A stretch of 64,000 nt of DNA from Bordetella parapertussis (GCA_945878065.1 CAMDXA010000005.1:33060-97059), one strand, 5' to 3'. Numbered from the stretch's first letter, positions 1-9,009 are shown. Translations and numbers: made by a program. The notes: generated from the sequence alone by a model not told the origin.

Positions 1-405
1 GATGATCATCAAAATCGCAAAGATGATGAAGCCCACCACATAATTTCCACCGATCACAAATTCGCCAAATGCCGCCACCACTTTTCCCGCGGCTTCTGGG
101 CCGGTATGCCCTTCCACCAAAATGATTCGGGTGGACGCCACGTTCAACGCCAAGCGCAACATGGTGGCAAACAACAATACGGTAGGGAATGACGAGAATT
201 CCAGCGGTTTGCGGGTGTTGATGGCGATCATGATGACCACCAAGCTGATAATGATGTTGAAAGTAAATAAAAAATCTAATAAAAGTGCAGGCAATGGCAG
301 CACCAACATGGCCATGATCAACAACACCAGGACGGGAATACCCAGACCGGTGTAGTCAAACTTGGTCAAGTTCTGTCGAATCGTTGACAGGCTCAAAGTG
401 CTCAT
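1..405 (-). CDS. flhA: FlhA, flagellar export gate protein (N-terminal part, cut by window edge)
   Basis: The first 135 codons are present, starting at the ATG whose first base is 405; the gene runs off the left edge. FlhA is the large membrane component of the flagellar type III export gate and passes substrates to the FliPQR channel. Two hydrophobic segments lie at about residues 22-44 and 47-63. They are followed by the conserved FlhA block RLALNVASTRIIL (84-96) and GHTGPEAAGKVV (99-110), then a third membrane segment from about 121. The gene is divergent from fliK, with a 214-base gap that holds a strong sigma-54 site for flhA. The cytoplasmic substrate-binding domain is outside the window, so intactness cannot be judged. 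Confidence 0.95.
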   Translation of the reverse strand, partial: MSTLSLSTIRQNLTKFDYTGLGIPVLVLLIMAMLVLPLPALLLDFLFTFNIIISLVVIMIAINTRKPLEFSSFPTVLLFATMLRLALNVASTRIILVEGHTGPEAAGKVVAAFGEFVIGGNYVVGFIIFAILMII

Positions 406-480
406 TGTGGCTTTTCTCTTGTTTTTGAAACGTTAAGAATTCATTTGTTCTGGTTTTTTCAGAACCATCGAACAAGTGAA

Positions 481-496
481 GCAATGGATGTGCCAA
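481..496 (-). promoter_or_regulatory. Sigma-54 (RpoN) promoter for flhA
   Basis: On the minus strand the sequence is TTGGCACATCCATTGC, a near-perfect match to the -24/-12 consensus (TGGCAC, N5, TTGC) with the required GG-N10-GC spacing. Transcription would start near 469 and leave a leader of about 65 bases before the flhA ATG. It implies an RpoN-dependent enhancer-binding activator (FleQ/FlrC type) for this flagellar operon; no such regulator gene lies in the window. Confidence 0.75.
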
Positions 497-566
497 CCCT
501 TGTTAGGTGTTGACTGACCCGCTCCCAGATCACGGCAGCTTGTACTGGCAGCGGCAAGCTATTTCC

Positions 567-581
567 AGTCACGGTTCTTGC
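567..581 (+). promoter_or_regulatory. Weak sigma-54-like site in front of fliK
   Basis: AGTCACGGTTCTTGC keeps the -12 TTGC and the CACG of the -24 region at correct spacing, but the normally invariant GG doublet reads GT. It sits 38 bases before the fliK ATG, a sensible place for a promoter. An inverted repeat AGCTTG/CAAGCT (537-542 and 555-560) lies just upstream. The GG change makes this a tentative call. Confidence 0.3.
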
Positions 582-619
582 TTAGTAGAAGCTATCTTTT
601 AAGAAAACACTGAACGGAT

Positions 620-2329
620 ATGAACTTATCTGCATTGAACCCACCCCAGGTCAACCCACCAAACAACAAAGTGGCTGAGACTTCTGTCTCTGGCAACGAA
701 GCTGTGCGCTTGAAATCTGAGGCTTTGTCGGGCGCCGACTTCGCCAGTTATTTGCACAACCAGGTTCAATCGCTCAAGCATGCACAGCGGCCAGCTTTTG
801 CCGTTGCAGACAAGGCTTTGCCACCGCCTACCGCCAAAAACGATGCCAGGTTGAACAAAGACAAGCCTGCAGACGAACATGGCCATGACAAATCGGTGGA
901 TTCCGACGCCCACAAGGCCCAACAACGCCAGGCAGCTGCCAAGGCCGCACGGGCAGACAAAAGCAATGACCGTACCGATGGTGAAGAAAAAGTCACTGAT
1001 CGGCAGGTGCAAGACCGTATCCAAGAGGCCAAAGAAGCGCAAATCAGCCAGCAACAGGCACAGCTCGCGGCACAAGAGCAGACCGCACAAGCCGTGTCGG
1101 ATCAAATGCAAGCCGCTCTCGTTGGCGGTGCAGACCTGTCCAACGAATTGGGCACAGATAGCGACCAAGCGAATGGCTTGGCCGCACAAAATGCGACCCT
1201 CACCACCATCGCAGTCAGCGATAAATTGCAAATCATCACCACGGCCAATGCTGCCGCCAGCGAACAAAGCGTGGCCGATTTCGCGCTGGCCATGGGCTTG
1301 GACCCGAACCAAGTGAAAACCTTGTTTGGTGAATCTGCGGCCAACGCTGCGGCAGCCAAACTGGCCGGGAGCAATCCTTCCACCCAGCAAATACTGGGCA
1401 TCAATAGCTCGCCTGGCTTGGGCTTGACTGCCGACGCGGCAACTGCAGTGGCAGACGGTAAATCTATGGCGTTCAGCCCACAAGCGCTGGTCGGCAGCGG
1501 TTTGACAGTTGCCATGGACGGCCCAGTCAGTACGGCGGACTTCCAAACCTTGCAAGCCCAAGCCCCTGCCATCACCGCCGATGCACAAGACATGCTGGGC
1601 AAAATGGAGAACCTGCAGATTCAATTAGGCAGCGCTCAGGCACAGATAACAGCGGGCACTGCTTCACCGGCCAGCACGCTCGCCGTGCTGTCCATGATGG
1701 ACACGCAATTGCGCGCCGAAGACATCGAAGCCTTGAAAAATGAATTCGATGCCGTGTCAACCTTTGACAGCCTGCCCGCTGTGGGCAAGGACGTGAATGC
1801 AACACCGCTGTCCCCATTGACCAACCGGCCCACCGCTCTTGCCCAGGCACCCACCGCCCCGGCATTTGCCAATACCCCGGACATGGCGCAAACCTACGAC
1901 AAATTGAGCCAAAAACTGACCACAGAACTGGCCGCTCGCATGCATGAAAAACTCAATGCCGGCGAATGGAAAATGAAATTTGCGCTGAAACCCGCCAGCT
2001 TGGGCTTGGTCGATGTTCAATTGGAAATGCGTGACGGAAAACTGAGCGCCCACTTTCAATCAGACACCCATCTAACGCAAGATTTACTGCAAAACGGCAG
2101 CCAACGACTGAAAGACGCACTGGCCGATTTGGGCATGAACAATGCGTCCGTGTTTGTGGCCCAAGGCCAAGCACAAGGCCAAGGGGCACAAGGCCAATCT
2201 GCTAGATCTGGCAAATTCACCCAAGGTAACGATAATCGTGAGAAACTGTCGGAAGAATCTGGCCTGAAAATTGCTGGAGATAAAGCATCTCGGCGTGACG
2301 AGCGTTCACAATTCGACAGTTACGCCTGA
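620..2329 (+). CDS. fliK: FliK, flagellar hook-length control protein
   Basis: 569 residues. FliK is a secreted molecular ruler that measures the growing hook and switches the export apparatus to filament substrates through FlhB. The first ~430 residues are low-complexity and rich in Ala, Gln, Asp and Lys, as usual for the poorly conserved ruler part. The C-terminal domain (about 445-530) has the family pattern: FALKPASLGLVDVQLEM, then a Gly-Lys turn, then DLLQNGSQRLKDALADLGM. A short Gly/Gln repeat (QGQ units) follows at about 515-527. It is the first gene of fliK-fliL-fliM-fliN, 25 bases before fliL. Identification rests on the C-terminal domain and the context. Confidence 0.9.
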   Translation: MNLSALNPPQVNPPNNKVAETSVSGNEAVRLKSEALSGADFASYLHNQVQSLKHAQRPAFAVADKALPPPTAKNDARLNKDKPADEHGHDKSVDSDAHKAQQRQAAAKAARADKSNDRTDGEEKVTDRQVQDRIQEAKEAQISQQQAQLAAQEQTAQAVSDQMQAALVGGADLSNELGTDSDQANGLAAQNATLTTIAVSDKLQIITTANAAASEQSVADFALAMGLDPNQVKTLFGESAANAAAAKLAGSNPSTQQILGINSSPGLGLTADAATAVADGKSMAFSPQALVGSGLTVAMDGPVSTADFQTLQAQAPAITADAQDMLGKMENLQIQLGSAQAQITAGTASPASTLAVLSMMDTQLRAEDIEALKNEFDAVSTFDSLPAVGKDVNATPLSPLTNRPTALAQAPTAPAFANTPDMAQTYDKLSQKLTTELAARMHEKLNAGEWKMKFALKPASLGLVDVQLEMRDGKLSAHFQSDTHLTQDLLQNGSQRLKDALADLGMNNASVFVAQGQAQGQGAQGQSARSGKFTQGNDNREKLSEESGLKIAGDKASRRDERSQFDSYA

Positions 2330-2354
2330 ACATTCAGTTAAATAGGAGATTTCC

Positions 2355-2942
2355 ATGGCAACCGCTGCACCTCAACCCGAAGCCGAAGCCGGTTCGGACG
2401 AGCCGAAAAAGAAAAAACCGATTTTGTTGATTGTCGGTATCGTTGTGTTGTCCATCGTTTTGATGGTGGGCATCGCGTTTGGTACCTTGTATTTTTCCGG
2501 TTACTACGAGAAAAAAGCCGAATTGGCCGCCATGGACAAGCTCGAAGAACTCGAGGCTGCTGCCACCAAAGCCAAGGACGAAGCACCTGCCAAACTGAAA
2601 AAAGAAGCGCCCGAAGCAACACGTTTCGAGAAAAACTATTTTCAAGTTGAAAAAGAATTGATGACCAACATCACCGGCTCGAAAAAAGTCATGGTGGTGC
2701 AAATCGCGATCATGACGCATTACGACTCGCGCGTGTTTGACAACATCCAAAAGCATGAATTTGCTTTGCGCTCAGCCATGCTGGACTTGATGCGTCAGAC
2801 CACAGAGGCCGAGGCCAGCAAGCCTGAATTCCGCAAAGAATTGGCGGTCAAACTCAAGGACATCATGAACACATTGCTCGAAGAATACGAAGACTTCGGC
2901 GGTGTTGAAGAGGTCATGTTCACTTCATTTGTCATGCAGTAA
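2355..2942 (+). CDS. fliL: FliL, flagellar basal-body/stator-associated membrane protein
   Basis: 195 residues. FliL is a single-pass inner-membrane protein that surrounds or supports the stator at the basal body and influences torque. A charged, Pro/Glu/Lys-rich cytoplasmic start (1-19) is followed by one membrane helix (about 21-45). A Lys/Glu/Ala-rich linker comes next, then the periplasmic FliL domain. The ending VEEVMFTSFVMQ is typical of the family. A good ribosome site (AGGAG) precedes the ATG. The stop is 6 bases before the fliM start, so the two are surely co-transcribed. Confidence 0.93.
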   Translation: MATAAPQPEAEAGSDEPKKKKPILLIVGIVVLSIVLMVGIAFGTLYFSGYYEKKAELAAMDKLEELEAAATKAKDEAPAKLKKEAPEATRFEKNYFQVEKELMTNITGSKKVMVVQIAIMTHYDSRVFDNIQKHEFALRSAMLDLMRQTTEAEASKPEFRKELAVKLKDIMNTLLEEYEDFGGVEEVMFTSFVMQ

Positions 2943-2948
2943 AGGCCC

Positions 2949-3947
2949 ATGGCAACCCGACAAAACTTACTCAGTCCGGAAGAACTGTCTGCCCTGTCTG
3001 AAGGGCTAAAAGACGGTTCGCTCGAAGCGGACACCGGTTTCAATACCGGGGTGCGGGTGCGCAAACACGACCTGGCCAGCGAAAACAGCAGCCTGGGTGT
3101 GAATGTGTCGTCGATCGACATGATCAACGAGCGCTTTATCCGCATGTTCCGACTGGGTTTGCTGGAAGTGCTTCGCACCACGCCGCGCGTCAACCCGACG
3201 CGTGTGCAAATCATGAAGTTTGGCGATTACCTGGCCATGCTCAAAGCACCGTTGTCGGTCAACACCATTCGCATCAACCCGATGCGTGGCAATTCGGTCA
3301 TCATCATCGACCCGAATGTGGTGTTCAGTTCTTTGGACAGTTTTTTTGGCGGATTCGGCAAAGGCGTGTCTGATTTGCCGCCGGGCCGTTTATTCACCGC
3401 CACTGAAACACGCATCATCCACATTATTTTGGAAGTGTTTTTCCGCTCGCTCAAAGAAGCGTGGGGGCCGGTACTGGAAATCGATTGCGAGCAAGTGAGC
3501 TCAGAGATCAACCCGCAGTTCGCGCAAATTGCCGACGAAAACGACTTGGTGGTGCTGAGCCGATTTGAAGCAGAAGCCACGGCATCCGGCGGGCGCGGCT
3601 TTATCGATTTGGTCTATCCCTATGCCACGCTCAAGCCCATGCGCGATTTATTGCGCAACCGCGTGGCCTCCGGCGATGGCAATGAAGAATCGGACAAAGT
3701 CTGGCGTGAAGATTTGGCAGTTGCTGTGGGTGATTCGCACTTAGACATCAAAGTCAACATGGGCCATGTCAAAACGACCTTGCACCATTTGCAAACCATG
3801 AAGGAAGGCGACATGCTGTTCTTCAAGAAGCCCGAATTGGCGCAATTCTTGGCCAATGACGTGCCCTCTTTCGGGGTCAATATCGGTACCCGCGGCTCCA
3901 ATGTGGCTGTGCGGATTGAAAAACAAATTGTCCCCGGACAAACTTAA
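2949..3947 (+). CDS. fliM: FliM, flagellar motor switch protein
   Basis: 332 residues, the usual length. FliM forms the middle of the cytoplasmic C-ring and binds phosphorylated CheY to reverse the motor. The N-terminal segment LLSPEELSAL (7-16) corresponds to the CheY-P binding motif, so the motor is probably chemotaxis-controlled. The middle domain carries the conserved GxFGG-type loop (SFFGGFGKG, about 133-141), and the C-terminal SpoA-like domain contacts FliN. It lies between fliL and fliN in the same operon. Confidence 0.95.
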   Translation: MATRQNLLSPEELSALSEGLKDGSLEADTGFNTGVRVRKHDLASENSSLGVNVSSIDMINERFIRMFRLGLLEVLRTTPRVNPTRVQIMKFGDYLAMLKAPLSVNTIRINPMRGNSVIIIDPNVVFSSLDSFFGGFGKGVSDLPPGRLFTATETRIIHIILEVFFRSLKEAWGPVLEIDCEQVSSEINPQFAQIADENDLVVLSRFEAEATASGGRGFIDLVYPYATLKPMRDLLRNRVASGDGNEESDKVWREDLAVAVGDSHLDIKVNMGHVKTTLHHLQTMKEGDMLFFKKPELAQFLANDVPSFGVNIGTRGSNVAVRIEKQIVPGQT

Positions 3948-3965
3948 AGCAGGCAGGAGCACGCG

Positions 3966-4316
3966 ATGAACGACACCACCACTGAACCCCAAGACCAGGA
4001 ACCCGAGTCCAGCAATATGCCGCCGACGTCGGAAGAATTTCATGTCTCACAGCCCGGCAACATCAACCCTGAAGTGCTGCAAAACATTTCTGTCAATTTG
4101 TCGATTGAAGTCGGACGCACCAGCATCAAGATCAAAGATCTGATGCGCCTGACCCAAGGCAGCGTGGTGGAACTCGATCGCATTGCCGGCGAACCGCTTG
4201 ACCTGTTGGTCAACGACACAGTGGTGGCGCAAGGCGAGGTGGTACTGGTCAATGACCGTTACGGTGTGCGCTTGACTCGCGTGGTGCCGTCTACCGACCG
4301 TTTGAAATCACTCTAA
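3966..4316 (+). CDS. fliN: FliN, flagellar motor switch protein
   Basis: 116 residues. FliN is the lower C-ring component and helps deliver export substrates to FlhA. Residues 1-38 are a disordered acidic start; the SpoA (surface presentation of antigens) domain spans about 40-112. It contains the conserved stretch VELDRIAGEPLDLLVND and the ending DRYGVRLTRVV. It follows fliM by 18 bases and is the last gene before a terminator. fliO, fliP, fliQ and fliR, which often follow, are not here. Confidence 0.95.
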   Translation: MNDTTTEPQDQEPESSNMPPTSEEFHVSQPGNINPEVLQNISVNLSIEVGRTSIKIKDLMRLTQGSVVELDRIAGEPLDLLVNDTVVAQGEVVLVNDRYGVRLTRVVPSTDRLKSL

Positions 4317-4337
4317 GCGCACAAGCCCTGAACACAG

Positions 4338-4390
4338 GCCGTTCACCCCGGACTTGCACAGAACAAGCACCGGGATGTGCGGCTGTTTTT
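4338..4390 (+). terminator. Rho-independent terminator after fliN
   Basis: Imperfect 14-bp stem: GCCG and CCCGG at 4338-4351 pair with CCGG and CGGC at 4370-4383. The loop holds a small CTTG/CAAG stem, and T6 follows at 4385-4390. It closes fliKLMN where the convergent miaB gene ends. Confidence 0.75.
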
Positions 4391-5727
4391 TATTCCGCGA
4401 TCACCAACTCACCGCGCAACGAATGCGGCAAGGCTTGGGTGATGCGCACATCGATCATCTGACCGACCAAGCGGGCTGACTGCGGCCCGCCATCAAAATT
4501 GACGATGCGGTTGCAATCGGTGCGACCCATCAATTCGGCCGCGCTTTTGCGCGACGGCCCTTCCACCAAAATACGTTGCACCGTGCCCATGCGGCTTTCG
4601 CTGATGCGTCTGACGTTGTCTTCCACGGTCGCCTGCAAATGCTGCAAGCGTTTGAGCTTGACTTCATGCGGCGTGTCGTCGGCCAAATTGGCCGCCGGTG
4701 TGCCGGGGCGCGGACTGAAGATGAAACTGAAGGAAGCGTCAAAGCCGATGTCGGTGATCAGCTTCATCAGCTTGTCAAAGTCTTCCTCGGTCTCGCCGGG
4801 GAAACCGACGATGAAATCCGAGCTCATGGAAATGTCAGGGCGCACGGCGCGCAGTTTGCGGATCGTGCTTTTGTATTCCATGGCGGTGTAACCGCGTTTC
4901 ATCGCCATCAAAATACGGTCGCTGCCGTGCTGCACCGGCAAATGCAAATGGCTGACGAGTTGCGGCACCTTGGCATACACATCGACCAAGCGTAGCGTGA
5001 ATTCATTCGGGTGGCTGGTGGTGTAGCGGATGCGCTCGACGCCGGGAATTTCTGCGATGTATTCAATCAACAGTGCAAAGTCTGCGATCTCTGTAGTTGC
5101 GCCCATGCTGCCCCGGTAGGCGTTGACGTTTTGGCCGAGCAAGGTGATTTCTTTCACACCCTGGGCGCACAAACCAGCGACTTCGGTCAGCACATCGTCC
5201 AATGGTCGGTTGATTTCTTCGCCGCGCGTGTAGGGCACCACGCAATAGCTGCAATATTTAGAGCAGCCTTCCATGATGGACACGAACGCGGATGCGCCTT
5301 CAACACGTGCAGGTGGCAAATGGTCAAACTTTTCAATCTCGGGAAAACTGATGTCGACCTGCGGCTTATTCAAAGCTTTGCGTTGGTTCAACAACTCGGG
5401 CAAGCGGTGCAAGGTTTGCGGACCGAACACCACATCGACAAACGGCGCACGCGCGATGATGGCCGCGCCCTCTTGGCTGGCTACACAACCGCCAACCGCA
5501 ATCTGCACGCCTTTTTTCTTCAAGTGCCGCACGCGACCCAAGTCAGAAAACACTTTCTCCTGGGCTTTTTCGCGCACCGAACAGGTGTTGAACACCACCA
5601 GATCGGCTTGGTCTATGTCGGTGGTTTGTTCGTAGCCCTGGGCCGCGCCGAGGACATCTGCCATCTTGTCCGAGTCGTACTCGTTCATTTGGCAGCCGAA
5701 GGTTTTGATGAAGACTTTGCGGCTCAT
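4390..5727 (-). CDS. miaB: MiaB, tRNA-2-methylthio-N6-dimethylallyladenosine synthase
   Basis: 445 residues. This radical SAM methylthiotransferase adds the methylthio group to i6A37 of tRNAs reading UNN codons. The order is an MTTase domain (1-~115), radical SAM core (~145-370) and TRAM domain (~380-442). C12, C49 and about C81 bind the auxiliary cluster. The motif CSKYCSYC near residue 155 is the CxxxCxxC site of the SAM cluster. It stands alone on the minus strand between fliN and the cupin gene, and its stop lies next to the fliN terminator T-run. Confidence 0.97.
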   Translation of the reverse strand: MSRKVFIKTFGCQMNEYDSDKMADVLGAAQGYEQTTDIDQADLVVFNTCSVREKAQEKVFSDLGRVRHLKKKGVQIAVGGCVASQEGAAIIARAPFVDVVFGPQTLHRLPELLNQRKALNKPQVDISFPEIEKFDHLPPARVEGASAFVSIMEGCSKYCSYCVVPYTRGEEINRPLDDVLTEVAGLCAQGVKEITLLGQNVNAYRGSMGATTEIADFALLIEYIAEIPGVERIRYTTSHPNEFTLRLVDVYAKVPQLVSHLHLPVQHGSDRILMAMKRGYTAMEYKSTIRKLRAVRPDISMSSDFIVGFPGETEEDFDKLMKLITDIGFDASFSFIFSPRPGTPAANLADDTPHEVKLKRLQHLQATVEDNVRRISESRMGTVQRILVEGPSRKSAAELMGRTDCNRIVNFDGGPQSARLVGQMIDVRITQALPHSLRGELVIAE

Positions 5728-5824
5728 GGCAAAGCCTTGGAAGTAATGCAGCGGGTCATGGTGTAGATCCAGAGGCTGTTGAAGAGAGCGCGATTGTATC
5801 GACAGGCTTCTTTATGATGGGCGC

Positions 5825-6208
5825 ATGGAAACATTCACACGCACCGTTTTATTCACCGACACCGATGGCCGCGCACGCTTTCGCGAGGAAAAAATTTCGC
5901 TTGACCAAGGCACCCCGCACTCGCGCCTGAGTAAAGTGTTTCCCGCCATGGGTTTGCAATTGCGCAAAAGCCCAGTAGGTTTTCGCAGTCAGTTTCATGT
6001 GAGCACCCAGGCACAATGGGTGTTCATCTTGCAAGGGGTCATGGAGATCGGCTTGCAAGACGGCTCATCCAAAGTGTTCAACGCAGGCGAGCATTTCTAT
6101 TCTGCTGATTTGCTGCCGCCGGGGGCGGTATTTGACAGCCAAGTGCATGGGCACTGGAGTCGGCAAGTCGGTGACGAAGAACTCGTGACGGTTTTTGTGC
6201 AGGGCTAA
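5825..6208 (+). CDS. Small cupin-fold protein of unknown function
   Basis: 127 residues. The central part (about 55-110) follows the cupin beta-barrel pattern: QAQWVFILQGVMEIGLQDG, then FNAGEHFYSADLLPPGAVFDS, then VHGHWSRQ. The classical metal-binding HxH...E motif is incomplete: H59 is present but the usual partner is not obvious, although H107 and H109 come later. There is no signal peptide, so it is probably cytoplasmic. It is divergent from miaB across a 97-base gap and its neighbours suggest no pathway. No substrate is proposed. Confidence 0.7.
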   Translation: METFTRTVLFTDTDGRARFREEKISLDQGTPHSRLSKVFPAMGLQLRKSPVGFRSQFHVSTQAQWVFILQGVMEIGLQDGSSKVFNAGEHFYSADLLPPGAVFDSQVHGHWSRQVGDEELVTVFVQG

Positions 6209-6390
6209 AGCGCTTGTCTGGCCTCAATTTTTTTCTACTTTGTGCAGATAGTTGGCGAAAACTAATTCGAAAGAATCCATTTGAAGTGCGAAGGCTAAAG
6301 GCTGGCTTGTTCCGAGCCGATACCATCGCTACTTACGGTGTTTACTAACCATGGACACTGCTTCTCCTTGTTTTTTTCGTTAAAGCTGTC

Positions 6391-7617
6391 ATGAAAAAAT
6401 ACCTACGCTTGATCTTGGAAATTCTGTTGGGTGTGAGCCTTGTTGCCGCCTCAACCTTGGCTTACATGAACTACTCGGCCAAAAAACATTTGGTGACAGA
6501 GGTCGGTGAATTGACCGAGCAACTTGGCGAAACCAGCGAAGCCCTGGAAAAAATGCAAGAAGCCGAGCCACCGGCACAAGATTTGTCTGCCGAAGCCAAC
6601 ACCAGTTCGCAAGAACTGGATGCGCTCAAAGCAGCCTTCTCCAATGGGGTTGTGTTGCAAGACATGGAATTGCTTTACAAAGCACAAAAAGCTTTGAGCC
6701 CGGAGCGCCAAGTCGGCATGGCTTCGATTCGCTTGCTGACCAAAGGTGCGCAAGACGAGGGCACGATTGCTGCCTTCCAAAAAGCCTTAGAAATGGCTGA
6801 ATGGGGCAACCGCTTGCAAACCGTGTGTGCAGCGCAAAACGCGCTGGCAGCTGCGGGGCAAAAAGTCACGGTGCTGTCTGATTGCAAAAAATCCCCTGAA
6901 AAACAAGCCCAAGAGGGCAAAGACAGCACGGCCAAAAAAGACGGGAAAGCACACGATGTCCATTGGGGCTATGAAGGCGATAACGGTCCTGAACACTGGG
7001 GCAACAACTTTCCTGTGTGCGGTACTGGTAAAAAACAATCGCCTTTGAACATTGTTGGACCGTTTGAAAAATCCAAAGATGTGCTGAGTGTGGACTACAA
7101 AGAAGGGCCGCTCAAAATTCTCAACAATGGACACACCATCCAAGTCAATGTCGAGCCGGGCAGCACGCTGACCATCAACAAAGAAACATTTGATTTGCTG
7201 CAGTTCCATTTCCACCGCCCGTCTGAAGAACAGGTCGATGGCAAAAATTCAGCCATGGTGGCCCACTTTGTCCACAAAAGCAAAGACGGCAAACTGGCCG
7301 TCATTGGCGTGATGCTGAATGAAGGCAAAGACAACGCTGCCATCAAAACCTTGTGGGCCAACTTGCCGCCCAAAGAAGGCGCCGAGTACCTGCCTGAAAA
7401 AGTCAGTTTCAACCCCGGCAGCATGTTGCCCAAAGAACTGGGGTTTTATAACTACGAAGGTTCTTTGACCACGCCACCGTGTACCGAGGGTGTGCAGTTC
7501 TACATTCTGAAAAAGCCGGTGGATATCTCCAAAGACCAGGTGAGTAAATTCCCGTTCAAGCTCAACGCACGGCCTGTGCAAAGCCTGAATGGTCGCAAGA
7601 TCAACGCAGGCGGTTAA
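6391..7617 (+). CDS. Membrane-anchored alpha-class carbonic anhydrase with long N-terminal extension
   Basis: 408 residues, versus about 220-250 for a usual bacterial alpha carbonic anhydrase. Residues 6-26 are a membrane helix or uncleaved signal. Residues 32-60 look like a coiled coil, and a helical region of no recognised family runs to about 185. The catalytic domain starts near 190. Zinc ligands H273 and H275 (in QFHFH) and H292 (in AHFVH) are present, as is the active-site loop LTTPPC (359-364). C210 and C364 fit the conserved disulfide of periplasmic forms. It would interconvert CO2 and bicarbonate in the periplasm. The 182 bases before it hold no clear promoter. Its stop lies one base from the convergent ffh stop. 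Confidence 0.9.
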   Translation: MKKYLRLILEILLGVSLVAASTLAYMNYSAKKHLVTEVGELTEQLGETSEALEKMQEAEPPAQDLSAEANTSSQELDALKAAFSNGVVLQDMELLYKAQKALSPERQVGMASIRLLTKGAQDEGTIAAFQKALEMAEWGNRLQTVCAAQNALAAAGQKVTVLSDCKKSPEKQAQEGKDSTAKKDGKAHDVHWGYEGDNGPEHWGNNFPVCGTGKKQSPLNIVGPFEKSKDVLSVDYKEGPLKILNNGHTIQVNVEPGSTLTINKETFDLLQFHFHRPSEEQVDGKNSAMVAHFVHKSKDGKLAVIGVMLNEGKDNAAIKTLWANLPPKEGAEYLPEKVSFNPGSMLPKELGFYNYEGSLTTPPCTEGVQFYILKKPVDISKDQVSKFPFKLNARPVQSLNGRKINAGG

Positions 7618-7618
7618 A

Positions 7619-8992
7619 TCAACGCGGCATGCCGGGGAACCCGCCCATACCTTTCATGCCGCCCAGTTTTTTCATCATTTTCATCAGACCACCGCCACGC
7701 ATTTTTTTCATCATGTCTTGCATTTGGCCGAATTCATTGAGCAAGCGGTTCACGTCCTGCACCTGAACACCCGCGCCGGTGGCGATGCGACGCTTGCGCG
7801 TGGCTTTGATGATGTCAGGCTTGGCACGTTCGTGAGGCGTCATGCTGTGGATGATGCCCTGCTTTTTCACCATTTCTTTTTCTGCGCGGTTGATATCCAC
7901 ATCCTTGGCCTTGGCCGCCAATTGCCCGGGCATTTTGTCCATCAGACTCGACAATCCGCCCATTTGTTTCATTTGCTGGATTTGCGACAAGAAATCATTC
8001 AAATCGAAACCGTCGCCGCTTTTCAACTTGGCCGCCATTTTTTGCGCGGCTTCCATATCCACATTGGCCGTGACCTGCTCGACCAAAGCCACGATGTCAC
8101 CCATGCCGAGCATGCGCCCGGCATGACGCTCAGCGTCAAAGGCTTCGAGCCCGTCAATTTTTTCACTGGTGCCGGCAAATTTAATCGGGGCGCCGGTGAT
8201 TTGCCGCACCGACAAAGCCGCGCCGCCACGTGAATCGCCATCGGTTTTGGTCAGCACGATGCCGGTCAATGGCAAGGCATCTTTGAAAGCCTTGGCGGTG
8301 TTGATGGCGTCTTGTCCGAGCATGGCGTCGACGACAAACAAAGTCTCGACCGGATTCACCGCCGCATGCAAAGCCTTGATCTCGTTCATCAATGCTTCAT
8401 CGATGGCCAAGCGACCGGCGGTGTCCACCAGCAGCACATCCACATAATGTTTGCGTGCATAGTCCAACGCAGCCAACACAATATCGACGGGTTTTTGCGA
8501 CGGGTCACTCGGAAACCACTCAGCGCCCGCCTGCGCTGTCACGCTTTTGAGCTGCTCGATGGCGGCCGGACGGTAAACGTCAGCCGACACGGTCAACACT
8601 TTTTTCTTGCGCTTAGTGATCAGGTGTTTGGCGAGTTTGGCCGTGGTGGTGGTTTTACCCGCGCCTTGCAAACCTGCCATCAATATCACCGCTGGTGGTT
8701 GCGCCGCCAAATTGATGTCTGCAACACCTTCGCCCATGGTGGCGCTGAGTTCGCGTTGCACGATGCTGACCAGTACTTGCCCCGGGGTCAGCGAGCCAAT
8801 CACTTCTTGGCCCAGCGCCTTGTCTTTGACCCTGGCAATGAAGTCTCGCACCACGGGCAGCGCCACGTCGGCTTCGAGCAGCGCCATGCGCACTTCGCGC
8901 AACATATCCGCGACATTGGATTCGGTGATTCGCGCTTGTCCGCTGATTTGCCGGACCATGCGCGACAATTTTTCGCTCAATGTATTTGCCAT
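7619..8992 (-). CDS. ffh: Ffh, signal recognition particle GTPase
   Basis: 457 residues from the ATG at 8992. Ffh binds 4.5S RNA and signal sequences emerging from ribosomes and docks with FtsY. Domains in order: N (1-~95), GTPase G (~100-295) with P-loop GLQGAGKTT (107-115), DTAGR and TKTDGD, then the methionine-rich M domain. The tail is Gly/Met-rich (MKGMGGFPGMPR). A TTG two codons upstream is possible, but the ATG matches the family start. It is convergent with the carbonic anhydrase and divergent from the YpjD-like gene. Confidence 0.97.
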   Translation of the reverse strand: MANTLSEKLSRMVRQISGQARITESNVADMLREVRMALLEADVALPVVRDFIARVKDKALGQEVIGSLTPGQVLVSIVQRELSATMGEGVADINLAAQPPAVILMAGLQGAGKTTTTAKLAKHLITKRKKKVLTVSADVYRPAAIEQLKSVTAQAGAEWFPSDPSQKPVDIVLAALDYARKHYVDVLLVDTAGRLAIDEALMNEIKALHAAVNPVETLFVVDAMLGQDAINTAKAFKDALPLTGIVLTKTDGDSRGGAALSVRQITGAPIKFAGTSEKIDGLEAFDAERHAGRMLGMGDIVALVEQVTANVDMEAAQKMAAKLKSGDGFDLNDFLSQIQQMKQMGGLSSLMDKMPGQLAAKAKDVDINRAEKEMVKKQGIIHSMTPHERAKPDIIKATRKRRIATGAGVQVQDVNRLLNEFGQMQDMMKKMRGGGLMKMMKKLGGMKGMGGFPGMPR

Positions 8993-9009
8993 CTGCAATG
9001 CCTTAAATA

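Noticed and set aside
543..560. CTGGCAGCGGCAAGCT as a sigma-54 promoter for fliK
   Set aside because: GG to GC spacing is 9 rather than 10 bases; the mirror on the minus strand has the same fault.
4499..5766. Several plus-strand open frames opposite miaB
   Set aside because: They lie wholly over the well-conserved miaB frame and encode no recognisable protein.
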